This document shows positions 8,815 to 17,152 of a stretch of 64,000 nucleotides of DNA, piece after piece (the first letter of the stretch is position 1; the number at the start of each line of letters is the position of its first letter). The notes below the pieces were generated by a model. That model ran no database searches. It was not told where the DNA came from and saw only the letters and a list, made by a program, of their open reading frames with translations. Source of the DNA: Verrucomicrobiota bacterium (GTDB lineage: Bacteria; Verrucomicrobiota; Verrucomicrobiia; Verrucomicrobiales; DEV007). Both the position numbers and the translations under genes were made by a program. The stretch is from assembly GCA_003402735.1 (NCBI GenBank), contig QQNE01000002.1:45879-109878 (forward strand). Direction: 5' to 3'.

Positions 8815-9858
8815 ATGGCGCCAAAACAGGGAGATTCCGCGGACGAAGCCCGGATGCGGCTCGCGTTGGAGGAAGCTCGGAAAGGTCTGGGCAAAACGAG
8901 CCCGAACCCGCCGGTGGGCGCGGTGCTTGTGCGGGACGGCAACGTATTGGGGCGTGGCCATCATGAGATTGCGGGAGGGCCACACGCGGAGGTGCAGGCT
9001 TTGCGCGACGCGATGTCGGCTGGGATGAACCCGGCCGGAGCCACGATGTATGTCACCCTGGAACCGTGTTCCACGACCGGGAGGACCCCTCCCTGTGTGG
9101 ACGCCTTGATTGGCGCGGGCCTGTCTCGGATCGTTGTGGGATCCACCGATCCAAATCCGCGGCACGCTGGGGGTGGGCTCGAGGTTTTGCGTCGGGCCGG
9201 GCTGGTGGTGGAAGCGGGCGTTTTAGAGGAGCCTTGCGATGCCTTGATCCGTTACTTTCGCAAACACATCCTCACGGGCAATCCGTTCGTGGTGGCCAAG
9301 AGTGGCATGACCTTGGATGGACGAATCACGCCGCTGCCAGGCCAACCGCCATGGATTACTGGCGAAGAAGCCCGAGAGGACGTGCAACGGTTGCGTGGAG
9401 AAATGGACGCCATCCTGGTGGGGGGCGAGACCGTGCGAAAAGACAACCCACGGCTCACCCTGAGAGGATCGCACGCGCTCGGCCGCAGCCAACCGTTGCG
9501 AGTGATTGTCACCCGATCCGGAGATCTTCCGGGGGACGCGTTGCTGTTCACGGATGACCACAAGGAGCGGACCCGCGTGTTCCACGTGGAACATCTGGAG
9601 CCGGTTTTTGCGGCCCTGGGCAAGGAAGGCGTTTGCAGTGTGTTGCTGGAATGCGGCGGTCGACTTCTGGGAGAGGCCTTTTCCCGCCGATTGGTGGACG
9701 AGGTGGTGATGTATCTGGCCCCGGTGATCGGCGGCGGGCCGCGTCGAGCCGTTGAAGGCGATGGTTTCCGGGCCCAATTGATTTCTCCAGAGATTGCCTG
9801 GTTCGGGAGCGACATCCGTTATCGGGCTGCAGTCCGTTATCACGAAGACGAAACATGA
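8815..9858 (+). CDS. ribD: Bifunctional riboflavin biosynthesis deaminase/reductase RibD
   Basis: 347 residues from the ATG at 8815. The N-terminal cytidine-deaminase-type domain has the zinc site HAEVQAL and PCSTTGRTPPC; the C-terminal NADPH-dependent reductase domain starts near VVAKSGMTLDGRI and includes GGETVRKDNPRLT and LLECGGRLLGEAF. RibD performs the deamination and ribosyl reduction steps after GTP cyclohydrolase II. No FMN riboswitch is recognisable upstream. A 16-bp parS palindrome lies within the reductase domain, coding for VFHVEH. The last four bases overlap the next gene (ATGA). Confidence 0.95.
   Translation: MAPKQGDSADEARMRLALEEARKGLGKTSPNPPVGAVLVRDGNVLGRGHHEIAGGPHAEVQALRDAMSAGMNPAGATMYVTLEPCSTTGRTPPCVDALIGAGLSRIVVGSTDPNPRHAGGGLEVLRRAGLVVEAGVLEEPCDALIRYFRKHILTGNPFVVAKSGMTLDGRITPLPGQPPWITGEEAREDVQRLRGEMDAILVGGETVRKDNPRLTLRGSHALGRSQPLRVIVTRSGDLPGDALLFTDDHKERTRVFHVEHLEPVFAALGKEGVCSVLLECGGRLLGEAFSRRLVDEVVMYLAPVIGGGPRRAVEGDGFRAQLISPEIAWFGSDIRYRAAVRYHEDET
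9578..9593. promoter_or_regulatory. parS site 1 (ParB-binding palindrome), inside ribD
   Basis: TGTTCCACGTGGAACA, a perfect 16-bp palindrome matching the chromosomal parS consensus (GTTCCACGTGGAAC core as in Pseudomonas). It is one of three in 2.2 kb. Because it sits within an open reading frame, the coding sequence accommodates it as V-F-H-V-E-H. Confidence 0.85.
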
Positions 9859-10400
9859 TCCGACCGGCCTTCTTCTTCGACCGCGATGGCGTGGTCAATC
9901 TTGATCCCGATCCGGAACCTTACGTGGTCTCTTGGGACCAATGGAAGTGGACCCCGGGTCTCTTCGACTTGCTCGCGGATGTCAAAGCTCGAGGATTTGC
10001 GACGATTCTGGTCACAAGTCAGCGGTGTGTTGGCAAGGGTCTGCTTTTGCCTCAAGACTTGGAGATCCTGCATGGCCGGATGCAAGAGATCTTGGGAGAC
10101 CTGGCGTTCGACACCATCCGCGTGCACACGGGATTGCCGAATGATCCGATTCCGCCCAAACCCGATCCGGGAATGATCGTTTCCGCGATGGAAGAACACG
10201 CATTGGATTTGAGCCGCTCCTGGCTTATTGGCGATGCCGATCGCGACATCGCCATGGCGAATGCCGCGGGGGTGCCCCACACCATTCGGGTTCTCGGGCT
10301 CAAACCGGTGACGGTCCCGGCCTTGCACGCGGTGCGGACGTTGATGCAAGTGCAGCCGCTCCTGGAAACCATCCTCGGACCACGACCCGCCCGTGCGTGA
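9855..10400 (+). CDS. HAD-IIIA family phosphatase coupled to ribD
   Basis: 181 residues of the GmhB/HisB-N type HAD hydrolase fold. The nucleophile motif is FFFDRDGVVN (D9, D11), motif II is the Ser/Thr of LVTSQ, and motifs III/IV are PKPDPGM and GDADRDIAMANAAG. The family dephosphorylates small phosphorylated metabolites. The start codon overlaps the ribD stop (ATGA), so the two are almost certainly co-translated. That makes it a good candidate for the phosphatase acting on the RibD product, a step often carried out by HAD enzymes. The GmhB zinc-binding Cys cluster is not apparent, so heptose metabolism is less likely. Confidence 0.8.
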   Translation: MIRPAFFFDRDGVVNLDPDPEPYVVSWDQWKWTPGLFDLLADVKARGFATILVTSQRCVGKGLLLPQDLEILHGRMQEILGDLAFDTIRVHTGLPNDPIPPKPDPGMIVSAMEEHALDLSRSWLIGDADRDIAMANAAGVPHTIRVLGLKPVTVPALHAVRTLMQVQPLLETILGPRPARA

Positions 10401-10401
10401 C

Positions 10402-10417
10402 TGTTCCACGTGGAACA
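10402..10417. promoter_or_regulatory. parS site 2, between the HAD gene and mnmG
   Basis: A second perfect TGTTCCACGTGGAACA palindrome. It starts immediately after the HAD stop codon and abuts the mnmG stop codon at 10418, filling the 17-base convergent gap. Confidence 0.88.
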
Positions 10418-12298
10418 TCAGTCGCCGGGTTCAACCCGGGTTCGCCGACCTTTTTCGAGGAAAATCAAAAGGATGGAGATGTCCGCTGGGGTGATGCCCT
10501 CAATCCGTGAAGCTTGTCCCAAGGTGGCTGGACGCACCGAACTGAATTTTGCTTTGGCCTCGCGCTTGAGTCCGCTGATTTCATCATAGTTGATCCATGC
10601 CGGGAGCGTCTTCTCTTCCAACCTGGCGGTGCGTTCGACCTCGCTTTCCTGGCGACGGATGTAGCCCTCGTATTTCAAATCGGTTTCCGCCATCTCCCAA
10701 ATCTCGCCGTCATACCGAGCCAACCATTCGGAAGGAAGGTTGCGCCACGAGGATTCAGGTCGACGCAACCATTTGCCCAACGTGACTTCGCCAAAGCGCT
10801 CGGTATCGGCCATCTGCAAAACTTCCGCCAGCTCGGCGGCTCGTCGCCTGGTCCGGTCCCGACGAAAACCATCGACCAAACCATATGCTTCGCCGAGGGG
10901 CGTGAGGCGCAGATCAGCGTTGTCTTGACGAAGCAACAAACGAAACTCGGCGCGGCTGGTGAACATTCGATATGGTTCCGTGGTTCCTTTGGTGACCAAA
11001 TCGTCGATCATCACGCCGAGATAAGCCTCGGATCGCTTGAGAAGGAGCGGAGATCTTCCATGGAGTTTCAGGGCGGCGTTGGCCCCGGCGATGAGCCCCT
11101 GCCCGGCCGCTTCCTCATACCCGGAGGTGCCGTTGATTTGGCCGGCGAAGTAGAGATTCTCGATCCGCTTGGTTTCGAGCGTCGGGAAGAGTTGCGTCGG
11201 AACACAATAGTCGTATTCCACCGCATAGCCCGGACGAATGATCTCGCAGCGCTCCATTCCCTTGATGGAACGGAGGAAATCGAGTTGCACCTCAAACGGC
11301 AAACTCGTGGAAACGCCGTTCACGTAGAATTCGGTGGTGTGACGGCCTTCGGGCTCAAGAAAGACCTGGTGCCGCTCCTTTTCCGCAAACTTCACCACTT
11401 TGTCTTCAATGCTCGGGCAATACCGCGGACCAATCCCCTCGATGCGCCCGGCATACATCGGCGACTTATCGAGGTTGGAGCGAATCAAGTCGTGCGTTTG
11501 CGGATTCGTGTAGGTGATCCAACACGGCAGCTGACGGATGCGGAACTCCGGGTCGCCCCAGGGATTGAGGGTGAAAATGTCGTCGCCCTCCCGGGTCAGC
11601 GTGTCTGCCAAGTAGCTGAACCGCGGCGCCGGATCATCGCCATCCTGGCGTTCACAGACGTCAAAATCGAGCGAACGTCCGTTGAGACGAGCCGGGGTTC
11701 CCGTCTTGAAACGTTCCACGTGGAACCCGAGATCCCGCAAGGAATCGCTCAGGGTCGAGGTGGCATCGCCCATGCGCCCGCCCTTTTGATTCTGCAAACC
11801 GACATGAAGAAGGCCGCGCATGAAGGTGCCGGTGGTGATGACCACGGCTTTGGCCCGAAAAGCGACCCCAAGGCTGGTGGAAACGCCGACGACGCGATCC
11901 TTTTCCACGGTGATCCCCGCGATGTTGCCCTGGTGCAGATCCAAATTCGGCGTGCGTTCCAACAGCCACTTCATGCGGAATTGGTAGGCCTTCTTGTCGC
12001 ATTGCGCCCTGGGCGCGCGCACGCTCGGTCCCTTGGCGGAATTGAGCATCCGAAATTGAATCGCGGTGGCATCGGTGTTTAGACCCATCGCTCCGCCCAG
12101 CGCATCGATCTCCCGGACCATGTGTCCCTTGGCCAATCCTCCGATGGCTGGGTTGCAGCTCATCTGGCCGATGGTGTCGAGATTTTGCGAAATGACGGCC
12201 GTGACGGCGCCGAGACGTGCCGAAGCCAAAGCGGCTTCGATTCCGGCGTGTCCGGCGCCGATGACGACGACATCGTATGGTTTTGGAAACGTGAACAT
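10418..12298 (-). CDS. mnmG: tRNA uridine-34 5-carboxymethylaminomethyl modification enzyme MnmG (GidA)
   Basis: 626 residues. With MnmE it modifies U34 of certain tRNAs using FAD and methylene-tetrahydrofolate. Motifs are the FAD site YDVVVIGAGHAGIEAALA at residues 8-25, NPAIGGLAKGHMVREIDALGG, KTGTPAR, RYCPSIEDK, and GYEEAAGQGLIAGANAAL. The start at 12298 (MFTFPKPYDVVV) fits the family; the frame stays open upstream. A 14-bp parS copy lies inside. mnmG is commonly near the replication origin beside rsmG-parA-parB in other bacteria, but those partners are not adjacent here. The divergent neighbour pdhA starts 114 bases away. Confidence 0.96.
   Translation of the reverse strand: MFTFPKPYDVVVIGAGHAGIEAALASARLGAVTAVISQNLDTIGQMSCNPAIGGLAKGHMVREIDALGGAMGLNTDATAIQFRMLNSAKGPSVRAPRAQCDKKAYQFRMKWLLERTPNLDLHQGNIAGITVEKDRVVGVSTSLGVAFRAKAVVITTGTFMRGLLHVGLQNQKGGRMGDATSTLSDSLRDLGFHVERFKTGTPARLNGRSLDFDVCERQDGDDPAPRFSYLADTLTREGDDIFTLNPWGDPEFRIRQLPCWITYTNPQTHDLIRSNLDKSPMYAGRIEGIGPRYCPSIEDKVVKFAEKERHQVFLEPEGRHTTEFYVNGVSTSLPFEVQLDFLRSIKGMERCEIIRPGYAVEYDYCVPTQLFPTLETKRIENLYFAGQINGTSGYEEAAGQGLIAGANAALKLHGRSPLLLKRSEAYLGVMIDDLVTKGTTEPYRMFTSRAEFRLLLRQDNADLRLTPLGEAYGLVDGFRRDRTRRRAAELAEVLQMADTERFGEVTLGKWLRRPESSWRNLPSEWLARYDGEIWEMAETDLKYEGYIRRQESEVERTARLEEKTLPAWINYDEISGLKREAKAKFSSVRPATLGQASRIEGITPADISILLIFLEKGRRTRVEPGD
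11713..11726. promoter_or_regulatory. parS site 3, inside mnmG
   Basis: GTTCCACGTGGAAC, the full 14-bp parS core without the outer T/A pair. It encodes F-H-V-E in the MnmG sequence GFHVERFKTGTPAR. Confidence 0.82.
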
Positions 12299-12412
12299 GT
12301 AAGTGATTGCCTGTGAAAAACCGGTGAATCCCCCTGGGGTTTGGGGTTGCGCCAAGTGAATCCCTCGCAAATGGTTCCGGCGGGATTTTCCAAGAGACAC
12401 TATCTCACCATT

Positions 12413-13501
12413 ATGTCCGCGATACTGAAAAACGAACCCGGCACCGGCGCACAGTTCGCTCAGGAGGCCATCAACCAAACTTTGGAGCCGTCGGACAAGG
12501 TGCGCTTTCTAAGGGACATGGTCCGGATCCGAAACTTTGAGGAACGCTCCAACAAGGCCTACTCCCAGGGTCGCATTGGCGGATTCCTGCACCTTTACAT
12601 CGGACAAGAATCGGTCGCCATCTCCGCCGCTTCCCTGATGGGACCGAACGATCACATGATCACCGCTTACCGCGACCACGGTCACGCCCTGGCCGTCGGG
12701 ATGTCGATGAACGAGTGCATGGCGGAGCTTTATGGCAAAGCGACCGGTTGTTCCAAAGGCAAGGGTGGCTCCATGCATTACTTTGCTCCAGACAAGAATT
12801 TCTGGGGTGGCCATGGAATTGTCGGTGGGCAAACACCGCTCGGACTCGGGATCGCCTTCGCCTTGAAGTACCAGGGAAAAACCGGCAGCTGCCTCTGTTT
12901 CCTCGGAGATGGAGCGGTGAACCAAGGAGCCTTCCACGAATCCCTGAATCTGGCCTCGCTTTGGGATATCCCGGTGATCTACGTCATCGAGAACAACGGA
13001 TATTCGATGGGAACCAGCCAGGCTCGATCCTCCGCGTATCCGGAATACCTGGCGAAGCGGGCCGAAGGCTACAACATGGCGTGGGATGTCTTCAACGGCT
13101 GGGATGTCTATGAACTCCGTGCCGGATTCCATCGGGCGATGCACCGCGCCCATACGGAATCACGACCCACGATCGTGGAGATCGCCACCTACCGCTATCG
13201 GGGTCATTCGGTGGCCGACGCCAATTCGAAAGTCTACCGGACCAAGGAGGAGATCGAACAATACGAGAATCTCTTTGACCCGATCACCCGGTGGAAGAAC
13301 ACCCTGATCAATGAAGGGGTGATCACGGAAGAAGACTATCGCCAACTCAACCACGAAGCGCTGCAGGAGGCTGAAGCCGCCGCCCAATTCGCCGAACAAT
13401 CTCCTTGGCCGACCGAGGCCGACATCACTGCCGACGTGTATCACGAGGTCGATCACCAAACGGAATCGGGCCTCACCGGAAAACATTTCTTCAACGACTG
13501 A
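12413..13501 (+). CDS. pdhA: Pyruvate dehydrogenase E1 component, alpha subunit
   Basis: 362 residues from the ATG at 12413, within the usual range. It carries the thiamine-diphosphate motif GDGAVNQGAFHESLNLASLW...IENN, the active-site region GGSMHYF, and the phosphorylation-loop-like YRYRGHSVADAN. With PdhB it decarboxylates pyruvate and passes the acyl group to the E2 lipoyl domain. The stop codon TGA overlaps the ATG of pdhB by one base. No E2 or E3 gene follows, so the rest of the complex is encoded elsewhere. Confidence 0.93.
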   Translation: MSAILKNEPGTGAQFAQEAINQTLEPSDKVRFLRDMVRIRNFEERSNKAYSQGRIGGFLHLYIGQESVAISAASLMGPNDHMITAYRDHGHALAVGMSMNECMAELYGKATGCSKGKGGSMHYFAPDKNFWGGHGIVGGQTPLGLGIAFALKYQGKTGSCLCFLGDGAVNQGAFHESLNLASLWDIPVIYVIENNGYSMGTSQARSSAYPEYLAKRAEGYNMAWDVFNGWDVYELRAGFHRAMHRAHTESRPTIVEIATYRYRGHSVADANSKVYRTKEEIEQYENLFDPITRWKNTLINEGVITEEDYRQLNHEALQEAEAAAQFAEQSPWPTEADITADVYHEVDHQTESGLTGKHFFND

Positions 13502-14478
13502 TGAGCCGCCAAATCGACTACCGCACCGCCATTCGCGAAGCCCTTGCCGAGGAAATCGAGCGCGACCCGAACGTCTTCATCATCGGCGAAGAGGTGGCCC
13601 AATACAACGGGGCCTACAAAGTGACCCAAGGTCTGTGGGCCAAGTATGGCGACAAGCGCGTCATCGACGCCCCGATTTCCGAGGCCGGGTTCATTGGCAT
13701 GGGCGTCGGTGCCAGCATGCTCGGTCTGCGTCCGGTGATGGAACTCATGTTCTGGAGTTTTGCTTACGTGGCCTTCGACCAGATGATCAACAACGCCGCC
13801 ACGGTGCGTTACATGTCCGGCGGCTTGCTTCATTGTCCGATCGTGGTGCGAGGTCCGGCCAACGGCGGAACGAACGTCGGAGCGACCCACTCCCACACCC
13901 CGGAAAACCTTTTCGGCAACATGCCCGGCCTGAAGGTGGTTTGCCCGGCCACGGCCTACGACGCCAAGGGCCTCATGAAGACCGCAATCCGCGACAATGA
14001 CCCGGTTTACGTCATGGAGAACACCAAACTCTACGGGGAACTTTGGGACGTCCCGGAGGGTGAATACACCATCCCGCTCGGGGTGGCGGATGTGAAACGG
14101 TCTGGTTCCGATTTGACGCTGGTCGCGCATGGCCGCGCCGTGATCACCTGCCTCAAGGCTGCCGAGCTTTTGGAAGCAGAGCACGACATCAAGGCGGAAG
14201 TGGTCGATCTCCGCTCCATCCGGCCCCTGGATGAACAGACCATCCTTGATTCCGTCCGCAAAACCCATCGGGTCGTCGTGGTTGAGGAGAACAAGCCGTT
14301 CTGTGGCGTGGGTGCGCAAATCACCGCCATGATCCAGGAAAAGGCGTTCGACGATCTGGATGCGCCAGTGGCCCGCGTTTCCGCCATCGATGCCCCGGCC
14401 ATTTACAGTCCGCGCTTGGAAGAAGTGCAACTGCCCCGGCCCATGGATGTCGTCACGAAGGCTCTCTCGATTTGCTGA
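13501..14478 (+). CDS. pdhB: Pyruvate dehydrogenase E1 component, beta subunit
   Basis: 325 residues, standard length for the alpha2beta2 type E1 beta. Recognisable parts include MSRQIDYRTAIREALAEE, GEEVAQYNGAYKVTQGL, DAPISEAGFIGMGVGAS, GATHSH and the C-terminal VEENKPFCGVGAQI with DAPAIYSPRLE. The gene is translationally coupled to pdhA (TGATG). Downstream, bases 14500-14583 can form a long imperfect hairpin with arms TTGTTC and GAACAA, a possible 3' end of the transcript, though no clear U-tract follows. Confidence 0.94.
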   Translation: MSRQIDYRTAIREALAEEIERDPNVFIIGEEVAQYNGAYKVTQGLWAKYGDKRVIDAPISEAGFIGMGVGASMLGLRPVMELMFWSFAYVAFDQMINNAATVRYMSGGLLHCPIVVRGPANGGTNVGATHSHTPENLFGNMPGLKVVCPATAYDAKGLMKTAIRDNDPVYVMENTKLYGELWDVPEGEYTIPLGVADVKRSGSDLTLVAHGRAVITCLKAAELLEAEHDIKAEVVDLRSIRPLDEQTILDSVRKTHRVVVVEENKPFCGVGAQITAMIQEKAFDDLDAPVARVSAIDAPAIYSPRLEEVQLPRPMDVVTKALSIC

Positions 14479-14699
14479 AATCTGGAGGCCGATCGTCCAC
14501 TTGTTCGCGTCTCTGAAGAAAGAGAGAACTTTGGGATTCAGACTTCATCTTCTTCTTCTGGGCGTGAACAAAGTGGATTTCTTGCCGCAACGTCTTCATT
14601 TGGAACAAGTTGCACGGATTGTGACACTGTGAGGAACTTGCCGGAATGGTTCGCAAGCCAGTGGATGAAGCCCAGCCCTGGGCGGTTTGTTCGCAGTTC

Positions 14700-14726
14700 T
14701 TCACCGACATTCACCAGTTCTTCACC
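14700..14726. promoter_or_regulatory. Three helically spaced TTCACC hexamers upstream of the cytochrome gene
   Basis: TTCACC occurs at 14700, 14710 and 14721, that is at 10- and 11-base spacing on the same DNA face; two copies are part of a longer CAGTTCTTCACCG direct repeat. The array lies about 80-105 bases before the cytochrome start at 14805, a normal activator position. The rest of the 14479-14804 intergenic region shows no gene. Confidence 0.35.
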
Positions 14727-14804
14727 GCCAGATTCAGTCTCCGCACAAAAACCGAGCGTTGCGGGTCCAACCGGGTCTTACACTTTGTGACGAGTCTCCG
14801 AGAA

Positions 14805-17141
14805 ATGAAGCTGGCAGTAGGAATGATTCTCTCGATGTGGGCGTTGGCCGGTGGCGCACAGGCGGCCGACTATCGGGACCGGGTTGAACCGATTCTGGTC
14901 AACTATTGCTTCGATTGCCATGGGGACGGAGCCACCAAGGGCGATGTGTCGCTCGATTTTGCCGATGAAGCCGCAGCGGTGCGGGAGGTGACTCTTTGGG
15001 ACCGGGTTTGGCACAACCTGGAAACGCATCTGATGCCGCCGGCGGAGAAGGATCAACCGAATTCCGCGGAACGGGAGGAGTTGGTGAAGTGGATTGAGCG
15101 GGATGTGTTCAAGATCGATTCGAAGAATCCGGATCCGGGGCGGGTCACGATTCGTCGATTGAACCGGGAGGAATACCGGTATTCGGTGCGGGATTTGCTG
15201 GGAGTCGATTTTTCGGTGGATGACAATTTTCCACCCGATGACACCGGATACGGGTTCGACACGATTGGCGATGTCTTGAGCCTTTCGCCATTGTTGCTGG
15301 AAAAATACATGTCGGCAGCTCAGGAAATCGTTTCTGAAGCAATTCCTCTCGATGCGGGGCGTATTCCGCAGCGCGTGATCAAGAACGAGGAATTCATGGC
15401 GGAGAAAGGCTCGAAGAGCACAGCCAGTTACCTGCCTTTCAACAAACCGAACCGTGTGCGCGTCAGCAGATGGGTTCCCGCGACCGGGGATTTCAAGGTG
15501 GATTTGCGTTTCAATGTGACGGGCTCGATCGAGGCCACGGAAAATACTGCTTTGCTCCGGGTGAAGGTGGGGGACCAGGTGGTCAGCGAAAATGAGATTG
15601 GCTGGGACAGCAGCGAACGCATTGTTCTGTTTGGCAAAACCAGACTCGAGAAGGGCAATAGGGAATTCAGCATAGAGTTGATTCCGGGCAATCCACCCAA
15701 GGAAGGGGAGAAGCCATTGGTGGCCCGGGTGGATTCGGTGCGCTTCGAAGGACCGCTGGATGGATCCGTCAAAGAGTACTCAAATGAATACAAACGAATC
15801 ATGGTCGACGGCCCGCCACCGTCTTGGGAAGATCAGGCGGGGCGTCGCGCTTATGCCCGGAAGATTCTTGGCAATTTGGCTGAGCGCGCCTTTCGGCGAC
15901 CGATTGACGATCTGACATTGGAGAAACTGGTGTCGATTGCCTTGACTACGGACAATCAGCCAGACACCAGTTTCGAGGAAGGGATCCGTCAAGCTGTCGC
16001 CGGGATTCTGGTGTCGCCGAGGTTTTTGTTTCGGTCAGAAACGCAACCTCAACCGGATGATCCGGATCGAATGGTGCCATTGGACGATTTCGCCCTGGCC
16101 TCGCGGCTCTCTTATTTTCTTTGGCGATCACTGCCCGATGCCACGCTGTTGGAAGAGGCGCGCAAGGGCACTTTGCGAAGCAGTTTGACCAGGGAAGTGG
16201 ATCGAATGTTGAAGGATCCACGGTCCGAACGGTTTGTCGTCAGCTTTGTTGGTCAATGGTTGCAGGCTCGAGACGTGACCACGATCAACCTCAACGCGAG
16301 AGCCATTCTCAAATCCAAAGATCTTGAAGAAGCCCTGAAGTATTTCAGCCATGATCTGCGACGGGACATGCAAAGAGAGTCTGAAATGCTTTTTGCCCAC
16401 GTGCTTCGGGAGAATCGTCCCGTGACCGAATTGCTGACCGCGGATTATGCGTTTTTGTCGGAAAAACTGGCCCAATTTTATGGCATCGACGGGGTCGAAG
16501 GACGGGAAATGCGCAAGGTGCCGTTGAAAGGGCAACGGGGTGGGGTGTTGCGTCAGGCGACGTTTTTGATGGTCACCTCCAATCCGACTCGCACCTCGCC
16601 CGTGAAGCGAGGACTTTTCGTTTTGGAAAACATTCTGGGTGCGCCGGCTCCGCCGCCTCCGCCAAACATACCAGCTTTGGAAGCGGCGAAGAAGCCCGGA
16701 TTGAAAAATCCCACGGTTCGTGAACTCATGGAATTGCATCGTCAAGAAGCACTGTGTGCATCGTGTCATGCCCGCATGGATCCGTTGGGCTTGGCCTTTG
16801 AGAATTACAATGCGCTCGGGCAATGGCGGGAATCCGAAAACGGAAAGCCGATCGAGACGTCGGGGAAATTGATCACCGGTGAAACATTTCAAACGGCTGA
16901 TGACTTGGTGAAGATTCTCGCCATTTCGCGGAAGCGGGACGTGCATCGTGCCATGGTGGAAAAGGTCATGATTTATGCGCTGGGCCGCGGGTTGGAATAT
17001 TACGACAGACCCGAGCTGGAGCGCATGGTGACTGCAATTGAGAGCAAGAATGCCACTTTGCGGGCAGTGATCGATGAGGTGATTGCCAGCACCGCTTTCC
17101 AGAACCGGCGCGGCGATGGGAACCGGTTGGTTCGCCAATGA
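14805..17141 (+). CDS. Planctomycete-type cytochrome c (PSCyt1/DUF1587/DUF1595/DUF1592/DUF1588/DUF1585)
   Basis: 778 residues from the ATG at 14805; the hydrophobic signal MILSMWALAGGAQA supports this start. The order is a PSCyt1 heme domain with CFDCH at 35-39, DUF1587 (RRLNREEYRYSVRDLLG), a beta-rich middle part of about 130 residues (RVRVSRWVPATGDFK...), DUF1595 (RAYARKILGNLAERAFRRP), DUF1592 (FALASRLSYFLWRSLPD), DUF1588 with a second heme motif CASCH at 651-655, and DUF1585 at the end. Two covalent heme sites in an exported protein indicate periplasmic electron transfer. The partner DUF1552 protein follows after 11 bases, the standard pairing in planctomycetes and verrucomicrobia. Reaction and substrate are unknown. 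Confidence 0.9.
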   Translation: MKLAVGMILSMWALAGGAQAADYRDRVEPILVNYCFDCHGDGATKGDVSLDFADEAAAVREVTLWDRVWHNLETHLMPPAEKDQPNSAEREELVKWIERDVFKIDSKNPDPGRVTIRRLNREEYRYSVRDLLGVDFSVDDNFPPDDTGYGFDTIGDVLSLSPLLLEKYMSAAQEIVSEAIPLDAGRIPQRVIKNEEFMAEKGSKSTASYLPFNKPNRVRVSRWVPATGDFKVDLRFNVTGSIEATENTALLRVKVGDQVVSENEIGWDSSERIVLFGKTRLEKGNREFSIELIPGNPPKEGEKPLVARVDSVRFEGPLDGSVKEYSNEYKRIMVDGPPPSWEDQAGRRAYARKILGNLAERAFRRPIDDLTLEKLVSIALTTDNQPDTSFEEGIRQAVAGILVSPRFLFRSETQPQPDDPDRMVPLDDFALASRLSYFLWRSLPDATLLEEARKGTLRSSLTREVDRMLKDPRSERFVVSFVGQWLQARDVTTINLNARAILKSKDLEEALKYFSHDLRRDMQRESEMLFAHVLRENRPVTELLTADYAFLSEKLAQFYGIDGVEGREMRKVPLKGQRGGVLRQATFLMVTSNPTRTSPVKRGLFVLENILGAPAPPPPPNIPALEAAKKPGLKNPTVRELMELHRQEALCASCHARMDPLGLAFENYNALGQWRESENGKPIETSGKLITGETFQTADDLVKILAISRKRDVHRAMVEKVMIYALGRGLEYYDRPELERMVTAIESKNATLRAVIDEVIASTAFQNRRGDGNRLVRQ

Positions 17142-17152
17142 TTTGATTTTCC

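Noticed and set aside
10514..12082. 522-codon open frame on the plus strand
   Set aside because: It lies wholly antisense to mnmG, which has full family motifs; the antisense protein has no recognisable domain.
15300..15800. Named carbohydrate-binding domain in the middle of the planctomycete-type cytochrome
   Set aside because: The segment is beta-rich and family-like, but I cannot assign it to a named fold from sequence alone.
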